Of a stretch of DNA of 64,000 bases, positions 1 to 8,427 are shown piece after piece. The notes beneath the pieces are model-generated. The model did not search any database, was not told the DNA's origin, and saw nothing but the letters and a program-made list of their open reading frames with translations. The stretch is from Saprospiraceae bacterium (GTDB taxonomy: Bacteria; Bacteroidota; Bacteroidia; Chitinophagales; Saprospiraceae). Positions within the stretch are counted from its first letter, which is position 1, and every line of letters starts with the position of its first letter. The stretch spans positions 1 to 64,000 of the forward strand of contig JABWBR010000085.1 of NCBI GenBank assembly GCA_013360405.1. The letters run 5' to 3'. The translations under genes and the position numbers were made by a program.

Positions 1-88
1 GCCGTAAGGCAAAGGCACTGGTCCCGATAGGACAAAAAATCTGTAAGGATTTTGCGGGCCTATCGGGGTTCGATTCCTGGTGGGGCTA
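1..88 (+). tRNA. tRNA-like 3' end, partial, type undetermined
   Basis: A T-loop sequence (GGTTCGATTCC, 67-77) is followed by a seven-base acceptor-like strand and a discriminator A at 88, with no encoded CCA, as is common in Bacteroidota. Upstream, CCCGATAGG (23-31) pairs perfectly with CCTATCGGG (59-67) and encloses a six-pair hairpin (36-41 with 48-53). The proposed T-stem contains a mismatch, and a normal-length tRNA would begin near base 16 without a matching acceptor strand. The RNA is therefore longer than a standard tRNA, or is a tRNA-derived remnant or attachment site. The 5' part lies outside the window. Confidence 0.35.
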
Positions 89-156
89 CTTTTGAGACTT
101 TAGGACTGTACGACTTTACGATCGTACAGTCCTATAGTCGCACAGTCCGGCCCTCT

Positions 157-567
157 TTAAGCGCTGGGCATCTTCGAAAAATCCGTAAACATCACTTCCC
201 ACTGGTGCCCGTCGATATCGGCAAAGGAATCGTAGTACATCCAGGCGTGGTCGGCGGAATCGCGGTATCTGCTGCCGCCGTTGGCCAGGGCGGCTTGTGT
301 GATGGCATCTACGGCTTCGCGGCTGTCCACTTCTATGGCTAGTAGTACCTGGGTGGAAGAACTATCGGCGATGGGCCTGTTGGTGAAAGTCTGGAAAAAC
401 TCGTGGGTGATCAACATGGCGTAAATGGCGCCGTCGTTGAGAACCAGGCAAACGGCCTTATCATCGCTGAATTGTTCGTTGAAGCTAAAACCCAGGCTGG
501 TCCAGAATGCCCTGGTTTTTTGCAGGTCTTTTACGGGCAGGTTGATGTAAATGGCTTTGACAGTCAT
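157..567 (-). CDS. VOC (glyoxalase/bleomycin-resistance fold) family protein
   Basis: A 136-residue protein, the usual length of a single-domain vicinal-oxygen-chelate protein. The N-terminal strand-helix unit (about residues 6-30, INLPVKDLQKTRAFW) and the C-terminal DIDGHQWEVMF (about 118-128) match the paired beta-alpha-beta-beta-beta modules of the fold. The usual first-strand metal-ligand His is replaced (YINLP), so metal binding may differ from glyoxalase I. Members include lyases, dioxygenases and antibiotic-binding proteins; the substrate cannot be told. It is monocistronic, convergent with the RNA element on its left. The 190 bp upstream (568-758) are AT-rich with no other gene. Confidence 0.85.
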   Translation of the reverse strand: MTVKAIYINLPVKDLQKTRAFWTSLGFSFNEQFSDDKAVCLVLNDGAIYAMLITHEFFQTFTNRPIADSSSTQVLLAIEVDSREAVDAITQAALANGGSRYRDSADHAWMYYDSFADIDGHQWEVMFTDFSKMPSA

Positions 568-758
568 GGTCGTGGTGATTGAAGGTGTTATGAAATTTAT
601 TTAAAACAAAAATGCAATAAAATTTACTTTTTAAAATAATATAAAACAAAAAGCTTTAAATGAATTATTCTTCTACATTAGGCGGTCAGGGGGCGGCGAT
701 AGGTTGTTGCTATGATATCATGTAGCAGATGCGCCTATAGCCGCTATCAACGGTATTG

Positions 759-3317
759 CTAATTTTTTATGAAGGTTTCTGTATAATAGTTGCTGCCAAG
801 TTTGATTTTCAAAATATAAAGTCCGGCAGTGAACGCTGAAATGTTAATGGCCTGTGTTTGGGTTGTTTTTAGCATGAGCGTCCCGGTAGAGTTGTAAACT
901 TCAACTTCAAACTTCTCCAGGGGTGATTGGGGCACAATATTTAATTCTGTATTTGCGGGATTCGGATAAACGAGTATTGGGGTGTTGGTGGTCAATTCAT
1001 TAAGCGAGGTGACAACTTGCTGAATTTCAATGGTATGATTACCTGGTAAAAGTGATAAAGTAGTTGTGAAAATTCCATTAGTATCTGTAGGTGATGCTAA
1101 AATAGTAGCGCCGTCAACTTTAACATGATATAAGCCGACGCTTAAATCGGTTGCAAAAATTCCTACCGTCCTGTTTCCGTTAATTTGATTGAATACGTGA
1201 TAAATCTTTCCTGTGTCCCCATCTGCCGGGAAAAAGTAGAGCGTATTATTCCAGTCGGCGCCAATGGAAATGTTATTTTTCAAGGCAATTCCGCCAGCGA
1301 TAGCGTGATTTACATTGTCGCCAATATGCATAGTATGTAAATACACGACTGTATCCTCAACAGTAGCAGGCCTCACTTCTATTCTCCATTTGCCAGGCGT
1401 ATAATAATTGGTGTCGGGTGTAGTTAAGGGAGGGTAATTTATTCCGTCTACCCAATATTCATAACCGGTACCACCGATTAAAGTAGTTGAGGTACTATCG
1501 GGCAGTAGTGTACGGATGGCCATATTGCCATTTCCGTTTGATACCGCATATTCTTTACCGTCATATGTTTCTATATGCCCCGCTACTGCTGTATTTGTGA
1601 TAGCCCCGTTAATAACCGGTTGATTCGCAAAATGCCCGATCCACTTGATATCTCGTTGTTTTGTTTCAATATTTTTTAAATGTACATGGTCTACTACAAT
1701 GACCTGATCGGGTTTGAGGTACAGTAATCGTCTGCGAAAAAAATCAAGTTTGGCCGGATCATACGACAATTGTGCATCGGAAACATTATAGGTATAATTA
1801 CTACCTGTTGCATACCGTATCCACCTTCCCCTTTGGTTTTGAGGCAGGAAAATATCGTTATAATTCTGCAGAGCAGCAGATTCAATTTGCCCGCCATCGT
1901 TAGATGCTGCATTGCCAAAACAAGTATATTGATCGGTAGAATCGTATACGCATATAGTATTATGCGCTATTGTTCGTTGATAGTAATTTACATAGTGACT
2001 TCCTCCGTAGGTGTCATAATATCCTGCATCTATTAGCAATGGTTTATTTTTAAAGATAATAAACGAATTATTCTCACGATGTTCGTGTGCTGATTTTTTG
2101 CTTGGCGCATTATAAAAAGTAACCATTGCCGCATCATTATTCCATGAAGAACGGCTTACAGATAAACCTACTTTATCGAACCACCAGTCCAATGGGTTAT
2201 TGGGTTGGGTTACTACAGGCATATTAAAATCTTTATAAAGTAGCTTTGTATATTTATCCATTGTATTTGGCGTATAAGCCGGTTGAGAATAATATTGGAC
2301 CATCCATAGACTTCTGGGGTCATTAAATAAACGCGCATGCAAATAAATTACCCTGTCTCCCTTCAAACCCGTTTCGCCGTCGCCTAAATGAATTGTCTTT
2401 TCATTTGGCTGGATAAAATAAATATATTGATTAATACTATTTTGTACCCAGGGTAAATCCGTATAGAAATTTTTGTCTGTGCCTACGCGCATATTTTCAA
2501 AAAGTTGAAACTGGTCTACCAAGGACCACATGGCATAAGCAGCTCCCCAGTTCCAGCCGCCGTCGTCGTCGCGATAATAAGTCCAACAAGGTATAAAGCC
2601 GTTTATTAACTTGTCGTAAACATCTTCATACCATTGGATTACAGTATCCTGTTGCAATGGGGTTAAACCGGAAGCCTGGTGCAAGACTAACGCGTTTTGG
2701 TTGCAATAAATGTTATTCCAGGTATTGTGGCTTGATACATAACTAGTGCCTGCATTCGAATAAATGTAAGTATTCATGAATTCCCGGTTCATCGCATAAA
2801 GCGATTGCGTTAATTGGTTTCTTAGAGTCAAAGGAAAATCATCGTAACACCAGTCGAGAAGCAACCCGCCGCACGTACTCATTTTTCGCAATACTTCTTC
2901 TTTTGGAAACCAGGCCATCGCGCCAAAATCGCTTGTATTAATTTTGTCAATAACTTGTTGTGCAATAAACCGGCAGCGTTTTAATTCAAGTGTATCGTTG
3001 GTTAATTTATATATAAGCAGTGATAATTGTACCTGGTCGTCTGCCCATTGGGAATTCCAATCCCAGGTCCAAAGCGTGGAATCAGTGCCGAGCACATATA
3101 ATTGGGGGTCGTTAACCCACCAATTGTTGTACGCGTATAGTGTCGCATTAAAGGTATTCTGGCAGTCTCCGGGCAGGGTAATATTTTGTTGGAGCCATGT
3201 TAGCCTGGCCGAATCCGCGTAAATGCGGGGCCTGTTAATATTTATGGCTGGATATTGCGCGTTTGCGGTAACTGATAACATTATCCAGGCGAAACAGAGT
3301 ATTGCTTTTTTTGTCAT
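759..3317 (-). CDS. secreted heparinase II/III-like protein with T9SS tail
   Basis: An 852-residue protein with a signal peptide (about 1-20, ending TANAQ), an all-alpha N-terminal toroid (about 30-380), then a heparinase II/III-type beta domain starting near residue 405. The family signature is visible: HEHRENNSF, LLIDAGYYDTYGG, a YYQRTIAHN stretch. The last 70 residues (PNPANTEL to the C-terminus) are a T9SS type A sorting domain, so the protein is exported and probably anchored at the cell surface. The family eliminates uronate-containing polysaccharides; this substrate is unknown and no SusC/SusD pair lies nearby. Base composition is clearly more AT-rich than the 13-25 kb region. Confidence 0.85.
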   Translation of the reverse strand: MTKKAILCFAWIMLSVTANAQYPAININRPRIYADSARLTWLQQNITLPGDCQNTFNATLYAYNNWWVNDPQLYVLGTDSTLWTWDWNSQWADDQVQLSLLIYKLTNDTLELKRCRFIAQQVIDKINTSDFGAMAWFPKEEVLRKMSTCGGLLLDWCYDDFPLTLRNQLTQSLYAMNREFMNTYIYSNAGTSYVSSHNTWNNIYCNQNALVLHQASGLTPLQQDTVIQWYEDVYDKLINGFIPCWTYYRDDDGGWNWGAAYAMWSLVDQFQLFENMRVGTDKNFYTDLPWVQNSINQYIYFIQPNEKTIHLGDGETGLKGDRVIYLHARLFNDPRSLWMVQYYSQPAYTPNTMDKYTKLLYKDFNMPVVTQPNNPLDWWFDKVGLSVSRSSWNNDAAMVTFYNAPSKKSAHEHRENNSFIIFKNKPLLIDAGYYDTYGGSHYVNYYQRTIAHNTICVYDSTDQYTCFGNAASNDGGQIESAALQNYNDIFLPQNQRGRWIRYATGSNYTYNVSDAQLSYDPAKLDFFRRRLLYLKPDQVIVVDHVHLKNIETKQRDIKWIGHFANQPVINGAITNTAVAGHIETYDGKEYAVSNGNGNMAIRTLLPDSTSTTLIGGTGYEYWVDGINYPPLTTPDTNYYTPGKWRIEVRPATVEDTVVYLHTMHIGDNVNHAIAGGIALKNNISIGADWNNTLYFFPADGDTGKIYHVFNQINGNRTVGIFATDLSVGLYHVKVDGATILASPTDTNGIFTTTLSLLPGNHTIEIQQVVTSLNELTTNTPILVYPNPANTELNIVPQSPLEKFEVEVYNSTGTLMLKTTQTQAINISAFTAGLYILKIKLGSNYYTETFIKN

Positions 3318-3359
3318 GACTTAAGTACTAAAAGTTATTTTACTCATTTGGGGGCATAC

Positions 3360-3746
3360 TTATTGGTTTACTTCCCGCATTTTCCTCCAATGGTTTCTGA
3401 TAATCAATATCCCCGTTATTACAAATGGAAGGGCGGAGAGTATAATTCGGTAATTCAGCGAACCTATGCCCGCTGCCAGTATCAGCAGCATAATCGTACT
3501 CAGACAGCCCAACCCGATGAAGGTTAACCATATATTTGGTGTTTTTTGAAAAATAGTAAAAAGGATGATTAATTGTCCGAGTAGAGGAAGCAAAATAATG
3601 GGATGCGCAAAATTAGAGGCATCGCGGGCAGCGCCGAAGATCAGCTCGTATTCCATCTGAAAGAGGAAACTGTGTTGATCTTTTCCCCATTCGATATAAC
3701 CTAAGAGGGAAGTTAGTATTAATAATATATTTAATGTTTTTTTCAT
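3360..3746 (-). CDS. small four-helix integral membrane protein, unknown
   Basis: A 128-residue hydrophobic protein with about four membrane segments (near residues 6-20, 45-63, 71-93 and 100-116) and a short basic C-terminus. The pattern fits a small Bacteroidota inner-membrane protein without assigned function. It lies 36 bp downstream of the TrhA-like gene on the same strand, so the two may be co-transcribed. No catalytic motif is visible. Confidence 0.6.
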   Translation of the reverse strand: MKKTLNILLILTSLLGYIEWGKDQHSFLFQMEYELIFGAARDASNFAHPIILLPLLGQLIILFTIFQKTPNIWLTFIGLGCLSTIMLLILAAGIGSLNYRIILSALPFVITGILIIRNHWRKMREVNQ

Positions 3747-3782
3747 AATAGTGTGTTTAGGTGTGGATAATTTGCTGTTTTT

Positions 3783-4442
3783 TTAGCTGGACAAATTAAT
3801 CAATTCATTTATAGCAAAAAAATGGGACGCCGTACCGCCTAACACAAAAAGATGCCAAATAGCGTGGTAATACTTGCGATGGTCTTTCACAAAAAAGTAA
3901 ACCCCCGCGGTATAGCTCAAACCACCCAGCAGCACCCACCAAAAGACGGATAGCGGCATGTTGGCGGCTATGGGCCTGGCCACAAACACGACCATCCAGC
4001 CCAGCGCCAGATATAATATTAAGGAAAGTACTTCAGACCTGTTAATGAAAAATAGCTTGTAAAAAATACCGAATACCACAATACTCCACATGATCGAAAG
4101 AAATAGCGTTGCCGTTGAAGTATCAGTGTATTTAATAATTACAGGGGTATATGTACCGGCAATGAGAAAATAAATGCTGATGTGGTCAAGTTTAAGTAAC
4201 AGGAACTTTCTCTTTTGGTCGTTAGCTAGGTGGTAGAGGGTTGAAAACGTATAGACGAGCAGCATACCTGCCAGAAAGATACCTACGGAAGCAAACAAAG
4301 ACAGACTCCCTGCCATGTAAGCTTTGTAAAGGACATAGGGCCCTGCTGCAAGGCTGAACGCAATCCCCAGCATGTGCGTAAGTCCGTTGATGCGCTCTTC
4401 ATGGGGTGTTTGGTTAGTGTCGAAAACTGCTTTTTCTGGCAT
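3783..4442 (-). CDS. trhA: hemolysin III / TrhA family (PAQR) membrane protein
   Basis: A 219-residue protein with seven predicted membrane helices and the PAQR-family metal-site motifs in order: STLYHLA (about 67-73), KLDHISIYFLIAGTYTP (about 84-100) and HAIWHLFVLGGTASHFF (about 193-209). The conserved His, Asp and Ser residues of the zinc-binding hydrolase-like core are all present. Bacterial members (YqfA/TrhA) affect membrane-energetics homeostasis; the old hemolysin name is probably misleading. A TATCTTTA box (variant of TAnnTTTG) lies just upstream, which would give a very short leader. Confidence 0.88.
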   Translation of the reverse strand: MPEKAVFDTNQTPHEERINGLTHMLGIAFSLAAGPYVLYKAYMAGSLSLFASVGIFLAGMLLVYTFSTLYHLANDQKRKFLLLKLDHISIYFLIAGTYTPVIIKYTDTSTATLFLSIMWSIVVFGIFYKLFFINRSEVLSLILYLALGWMVVFVARPIAANMPLSVFWWVLLGGLSYTAGVYFFVKDHRKYYHAIWHLFVLGGTASHFFAINELINLSS

Positions 4443-4508
4443 CTGTTTTTTGTAAAGATACGTTTGATAGGGGTAAAAAGTTTTTTAAGCCGCTTTATTC
4501 CCATTTTT

Positions 4509-4683
4509 TACCACAAAGGCTCTAAGAACACGAAGTACCACAAAGTGAAAATTATTATTGCATTGATAAGAAATTCATGCTTAGTGGTACTTTGTGTACT
4601 TGGTGTCTTAGTGGTAAAAAACCGGGGTATAAGACTATTTTCAATACAAAAGCACCAAGGGCACGAAGTACCACAAAGGTTTG
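4509..4683. repeat. CCACAAAG-type interspersed repeat, three copies, mixed orientation
   Basis: Three related units of about 35 bp built on ACCACAAAG...ACACGAAGTACCACAAAG: copies at 4509-4545 and about 4651-4680, and an inverted copy at about 4578-4616. The first and the inverted copy can pair into a long imperfect hairpin. The block fills the 337-bp spacer between divergently transcribed genes; no ORF in it looks genuine. Confidence 0.7.
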
Positions 4684-4720
4684 GGTTGCACTGTCGCATC
4701 TGCATAACCAAGAAAAAAAT

Positions 4721-4728
4721 TAAATTTG
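4721..4728 (+). promoter_or_regulatory. Bacteroidota -7 box TAAATTTG
   Basis: A perfect match to the Bacteroidota -7 element TAnnTTTG, 52 bp before the lipoprotein ATG at 4780. No good TTG -33 element sits at standard spacing. It would drive the lipoprotein and adenylate-cyclase genes together. Confidence 0.45.
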
Positions 4729-4779
4729 TGAACACGATTTGATCATTCCTCCTGCAAATGAGGATAAAACACCTGATAC

Positions 4780-5358
4780 ATGATAACCCGTTACCCCCTT
4801 TATGCTTTGCTGGCCGCGCTTATCGTCGCTTTTTCGTCGTGCGACAAGGACGAAGAGCCCAAAGTGGAAGAAAGCCCGTTTTTTAGTTTTTTTGAGGAGC
4901 CGGCTATTACCATAGATACTACGCCGGTGGCCGCCACTACCTGGGAATACGGCTTTGTATTTAATCCGCTGGTGGATGGACAAATCACCAGCCTGGGGCT
5001 TAAACTGCCTGTTACGGGCACTTTTTCCGTCAAGCTGTGGAATCTGGACGGCGGTACGCCGGTTATTCTGAAGGAGCAGCAAATAACCTCTTCCAGCGAA
5101 CATGTGCCGGTATTTGTGGATATACCAGCCGTTGCCGTGCAAAAAGAAGCCAAACTGGGCATTACTATCCTCGCTAATTCGTTTTACCGGCTCGAAAAGC
5201 AAAACGCCGCTGACTTTTCTTATCCGCGGGTACTCAAAAATATCCGGATTGTGTCTTTTAATGAAGAAACAAATACCTCCGGACTGGCTGTTTTTCCCGA
5301 AACGGCCAATTCCACCCGCGTAGCGCCCTGCGTAAATGTGATTTTTATTGCCGACTAA
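4780..5358 (+). CDS. lipoprotein, DUF4082-like beta-sandwich
   Basis: A 192-residue protein with a lipoprotein signal peptide; the lipobox ends AFSSC, with Cys20 lipidated and followed by DKDEE, a charged stretch typical of exported lipoproteins. The body is a single beta-sandwich domain (about 50-190) resembling DUF4082: a WEYGFVFNP opening strand, then alternating strands with SVKLWNLDG. Function is unknown; it may be a carbohydrate-binding-like surface module. It ends 13 bp before the cyclase start used here and probably shares its transcript. Confidence 0.7.
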   Translation: MITRYPLYALLAALIVAFSSCDKDEEPKVEESPFFSFFEEPAITIDTTPVAATTWEYGFVFNPLVDGQITSLGLKLPVTGTFSVKLWNLDGGTPVILKEQQITSSSEHVPVFVDIPAVAVQKEAKLGITILANSFYRLEKQNAADFSYPRVLKNIRIVSFNEETNTSGLAVFPETANSTRVAPCVNVIFIAD

Positions 5359-5371
5359 ACTAATATCAGCC

Positions 5372-7543
5372 ATGAAAATAGCGGCCGGGCTGATTTGTTT
5401 TCTTTTTGTTGCCCTGGGACAGGCACATGCCCAGCAGCGACAACTGGATTCGCTCGCCCGGCTGGAAAAAACGTATGTAAAAGAAGATACCATTCGGGCC
5501 AAACTCCTCAACGACCTGGCCAGGGGGTATTATGCCGTTTCGCCGGCCAAGGGCTTGCAATACGCCGATAAAGCCATCGCGCTAGCCGAAAAGCTGCCCG
5601 ATAAGAAATGGCTGGCAGGCGCCTATAGCGCCAAAGGCACTAATAAAATGGCATTGAGCGATTTCACCGCTGCGCTGGAGTATTATCAAAAAGCATTGAC
5701 CCTCAACCAGCAACTCGGCAATCAGCAGGGTATCGCCAATAATTACAATAATATCGGGCTGGTGTATTATTCTATTTTTGAATACCCACGGGCGCTGGAA
5801 TTTTACCAGAAAACACTCACCATTAATGAACAAACCGGCAATAAAAACGGCATCTCTAATGCGCTAGGCAATATCGGCAATATCCACAGCGAATTAAACG
5901 ATTACGCCAAAGCTATCGAATATTACCAACGCGCATTAGCAATGTGCGAAAGTACGGGCAATATGCAGGCCATGTCGGGTATACTGGTTAATATGGGCAA
6001 TGTGTATACACAATTAGCCGACTATCCCAAAGCCCTGGAATACAAGCAAAAAGCTTTGGAGCTAAGTCAGAAACAAGGCAATAAATTGAGAATTGCCAAC
6101 AACCTCAGCAATATAGGCAATGTGTATACCCAAATGGGAAATTACGCGGCTGCTTTGCAACACCACCAAAAAGCGCTGGATATTAATGAAACCATCCAGG
6201 ATAAAAAAGGTATAGCTTCCAATTTATCGGGAATTTGTACGGTTTATTTGCTGCAACAAGATTATACCACTGCCGGCGTATACGCTCATAAAGCCCTGGC
6301 GACCTCGCGCAGTATCGGCTTACTGAGTACGGAAAGCGAGGCATTGCTAAGCCTCAGCAAAATATACGAGAATACCCAGCGCTTCGACAGCGCTTATATC
6401 GCTTATGAACAGTTCATAGCCCTTCGTGATAGCATTAATAATGTGGAAATACAAAAACAGGTTACTAAAAAAACCTTACAATTTGAATTCAGCAAAAAAG
6501 AGGACTCGTTGCGCCAGCAGCAATTACTCACCGACGTGAAATTAAACCAACAAATACTGCTGGCTACCCGGCAGCGCCAGGAACTGCAACTCAAACAAAA
6601 CGCCATCGATCTGTCGAAAAAAGAACGCGAACTACAACACCTGGCCTACCTGAAAACCCAGGCCGATTTGCAATTCGCACAAAGCGAAAATAAAGCCAAA
6701 GAAGAGCAACTCGTCCTGGCTGAAAACGAGAAAAAATTGCAGGCCACCCAGGTTAATTTGCAGCAAACACAATTACAACTTATTGCCAAAGAATTGGAAG
6801 CGCAAAAAACGCAGCGCATCATTTATATTTTCGGTATTTGCCTGCTCGGTTTGCTTTCTTTTCTCATTTTCAGAAACTTTAAAAACCAGCAAAAATCCAA
6901 TGCCATTATTAGTCTGGAAAAAAAGAAATCCGACGACCTGCTGCTCAATATTCTACCCGGTGAAGTAGCCGAAGAGCTTAAAGAAAAAGGCGAAGCGCCG
7001 GCCCGCCACTACGACGAGGTGACGGTGTTGTTTACCGATTTTGTAGATTTTACCAGCTTTGCAGAAAACAGATCGCCCCAGGCTTTGGTGAGCGAATTAC
7101 ACGCCTGTTTTAAAGCTTTCGACGAGATTATTGAACGCCACGGCATGGAGAAGATCAAAACGATCGGCGATGCTTATATGGCTGTATCGGGACTACCTGT
7201 TATGGATGCCCGCCACGCCCGCAAAGCGGCCCAGGCTGCGCTGGAGATAAAGTCCTACATCAAACATCGACAACAGACAGAAGGGGATACTTTTGAGATC
7301 CGAATAGGCCTCCATAGCGGCCCTGTAGTGGCGGGAATCGTCGGCGCCAAAAAATTTGCCTACGATATCTGGGGCGATACGGTGAATACCGCCGCGCGAA
7401 TGGAGACCAGCAGCGAACCCGGAAAAATAAATATCAGCGGGGCTACGCATGCATTACTGAATAATGATTTTAATTGCACCTATCGCGGAAAAATTACGGC
7501 CAAAAATAAAGGAGAAATTGATATGTACTTTTTGGAGGTCTGA
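5372..7543 (+). CDS. TPR-containing class III adenylate cyclase
   Basis: The start at 5372 is preferred over an in-frame ATG at 5348, because it gives a clean signal peptide (AAGLICFLFVALGQAHAQ) and avoids overlap with the lipoprotein. The product is 723 residues: about seven tetratricopeptide repeats (about 80-350), a long coiled coil (about 360-475), one membrane helix (about 481-500) and a C-terminal cyclase domain (about 545-690). Cyclase residues are complete: metal-binding FTDFVDF and the Asp of KTIGDAYMA, adenine-selecting Lys of KIKTIG and Asp of YDIWG, and transition-state Asn/Arg of DTVNTAARM. The topology places the TPRs in the periplasm and the cyclase in the cytoplasm. It should make cAMP as a homodimer in response to an extracytoplasmic partner. 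Confidence 0.92.
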   Translation: MKIAAGLICFLFVALGQAHAQQRQLDSLARLEKTYVKEDTIRAKLLNDLARGYYAVSPAKGLQYADKAIALAEKLPDKKWLAGAYSAKGTNKMALSDFTAALEYYQKALTLNQQLGNQQGIANNYNNIGLVYYSIFEYPRALEFYQKTLTINEQTGNKNGISNALGNIGNIHSELNDYAKAIEYYQRALAMCESTGNMQAMSGILVNMGNVYTQLADYPKALEYKQKALELSQKQGNKLRIANNLSNIGNVYTQMGNYAAALQHHQKALDINETIQDKKGIASNLSGICTVYLLQQDYTTAGVYAHKALATSRSIGLLSTESEALLSLSKIYENTQRFDSAYIAYEQFIALRDSINNVEIQKQVTKKTLQFEFSKKEDSLRQQQLLTDVKLNQQILLATRQRQELQLKQNAIDLSKKERELQHLAYLKTQADLQFAQSENKAKEEQLVLAENEKKLQATQVNLQQTQLQLIAKELEAQKTQRIIYIFGICLLGLLSFLIFRNFKNQQKSNAIISLEKKKSDDLLLNILPGEVAEELKEKGEAPARHYDEVTVLFTDFVDFTSFAENRSPQALVSELHACFKAFDEIIERHGMEKIKTIGDAYMAVSGLPVMDARHARKAAQAALEIKSYIKHRQQTEGDTFEIRIGLHSGPVVAGIVGAKKFAYDIWGDTVNTAARMETSSEPGKINISGATHALLNNDFNCTYRGKITAKNKGEIDMYFLEV

Positions 7544-7571
7544 TGAGGGCGGTTGTGGGTTATGGGTTTGT

Positions 7572-8108
7572 TTATTGTTTTACGATTTTTCTGATATACG
7601 TTTTTTTGTCGGTTTGGACCAATATAAAATATATTCCTCCTGGTAGGTTTTCAATTGAAAATTCCGTGCTGAAATATTCATTTTCTATTTCACCTATCGT
7701 ATTGTAAACCCGGACACTTTGAACTTTTTGGTTGGCTAAATGGATATTTACCATGCCATTTGTCGGATTGGGAAATAGGTTTAATTCACCTTCATCTGAG
7801 ACTTCTTGATTACTGGTGGTAAGTTGCTCGCCATCTTTTATTTTCCAATAGCCTCTGCCATAAGTGCCGACCCGAATAGTGCTATCGGGCTCGTAATAGT
7901 GTATATCTCCGATAACCACGTAAGGCAAAGTGGCGTTGTTAAACAGCGCCCAGGTGCTGCCGCCATCTTCGGTTTTCCAAACGCCGAGATCGGCGCCGAC
8001 GTACAATGTGTTGGAGTTGAAGGGATTTACGCATAGGGTAGTGGCCGGAATGGGTGGGAAATTATTGGAAATATTTACCCAGCTATTTCCCCCGTTGATT
8101 GATTTATA
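7572..8108 (-). pseudogene. 3' remnant of a BNR/sortilin-type T9SS protein
   Basis: The reading frame codes for the last part of a BNR/VPS10-like propeller (SINGGNSWVNISNN, WKTEDGGSTWALFNN) followed by a T9SS type A tail (NLFPNPTNGMV to IRKIVKQ). No native start exists. The frame runs directly into the palindromic repeat at 8106, so the 5' portion, probably hundreds of codons with the signal peptide, is missing. The only start available is a GTG inside the repeat. A protein of the same type begins at 63049 in this window. Confidence 0.7.
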
Positions 8109-8248
8109 CCGCACACCGTCAAGTTATAGTCATAACTTTTCCGGCTTTGCGGTATTATAGCTCGCCCCCGAGCTTAGGTCATGCCCAAAACTTGGCGGTG
8201 CGAGCTATATTTAATTCTCATGCCCAAAACTTGACGGCGCGAAGTATA
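8106..8248. repeat. palindromic repeat cluster S1
   Basis: Three adjacent hairpin-forming units. The first (8106-8155) has outer arms ATACCGC/GCGGTAT and inner arms AAGTTAT/ATAACTT. The second (8161-8204) has arms CTCGC/GCGAG around CATGCCCAAAACTT. The third (about 8220-8248) is a half unit ending in GGCGCGAAGTAT. Unit 1 is a near-perfect reverse complement of the block at 10125-10174. The cluster truncates both flanking reading frames. Confidence 0.8.
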
Positions 8249-8427
8249 ACTAAGTACCAATAAAAACGGGCTTGTGAATGGGTTTGAAACTACGCTTAGC
8301 GCTAAGGCTGCTGATAAGTTGAATTTTAGAAGTCTGCTCATAATAATAACCAATGGTATCCCAAAACCAAATGTGGGAAACATACTAATAAATGTGCCAA
8401 TTGCAGCGCCGGTAATGGGTATATCCG
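8246..8427 (-). pseudogene. DUF2062-like membrane protein fragment
   Basis: In the minus frame the stretch reads ADIPITGAAIGTFISMFPTF, continues through a hydrophobic segment to LSVVSNPFTSPF, and ends in SYT. This is the core of a DUF2062 membrane domain (the G-x-F-I-S-x-F-P-T-x-G and SNP-x-T-x-P motifs). It has no upstream start, abutting the stop of the neighbouring FG-GAP gene, and its 3' end runs into palindromic repeat S1. It is broken at both ends. The assignment rests on motif recognition only. Confidence 0.45.

Noticed and set aside
1-88. 3' end of tmRNA
   Set aside because: The acceptor-like strand does not match the usual tmRNA ends pairing with a GGGGCTG-type 5' end, and no tag sequence is visible.
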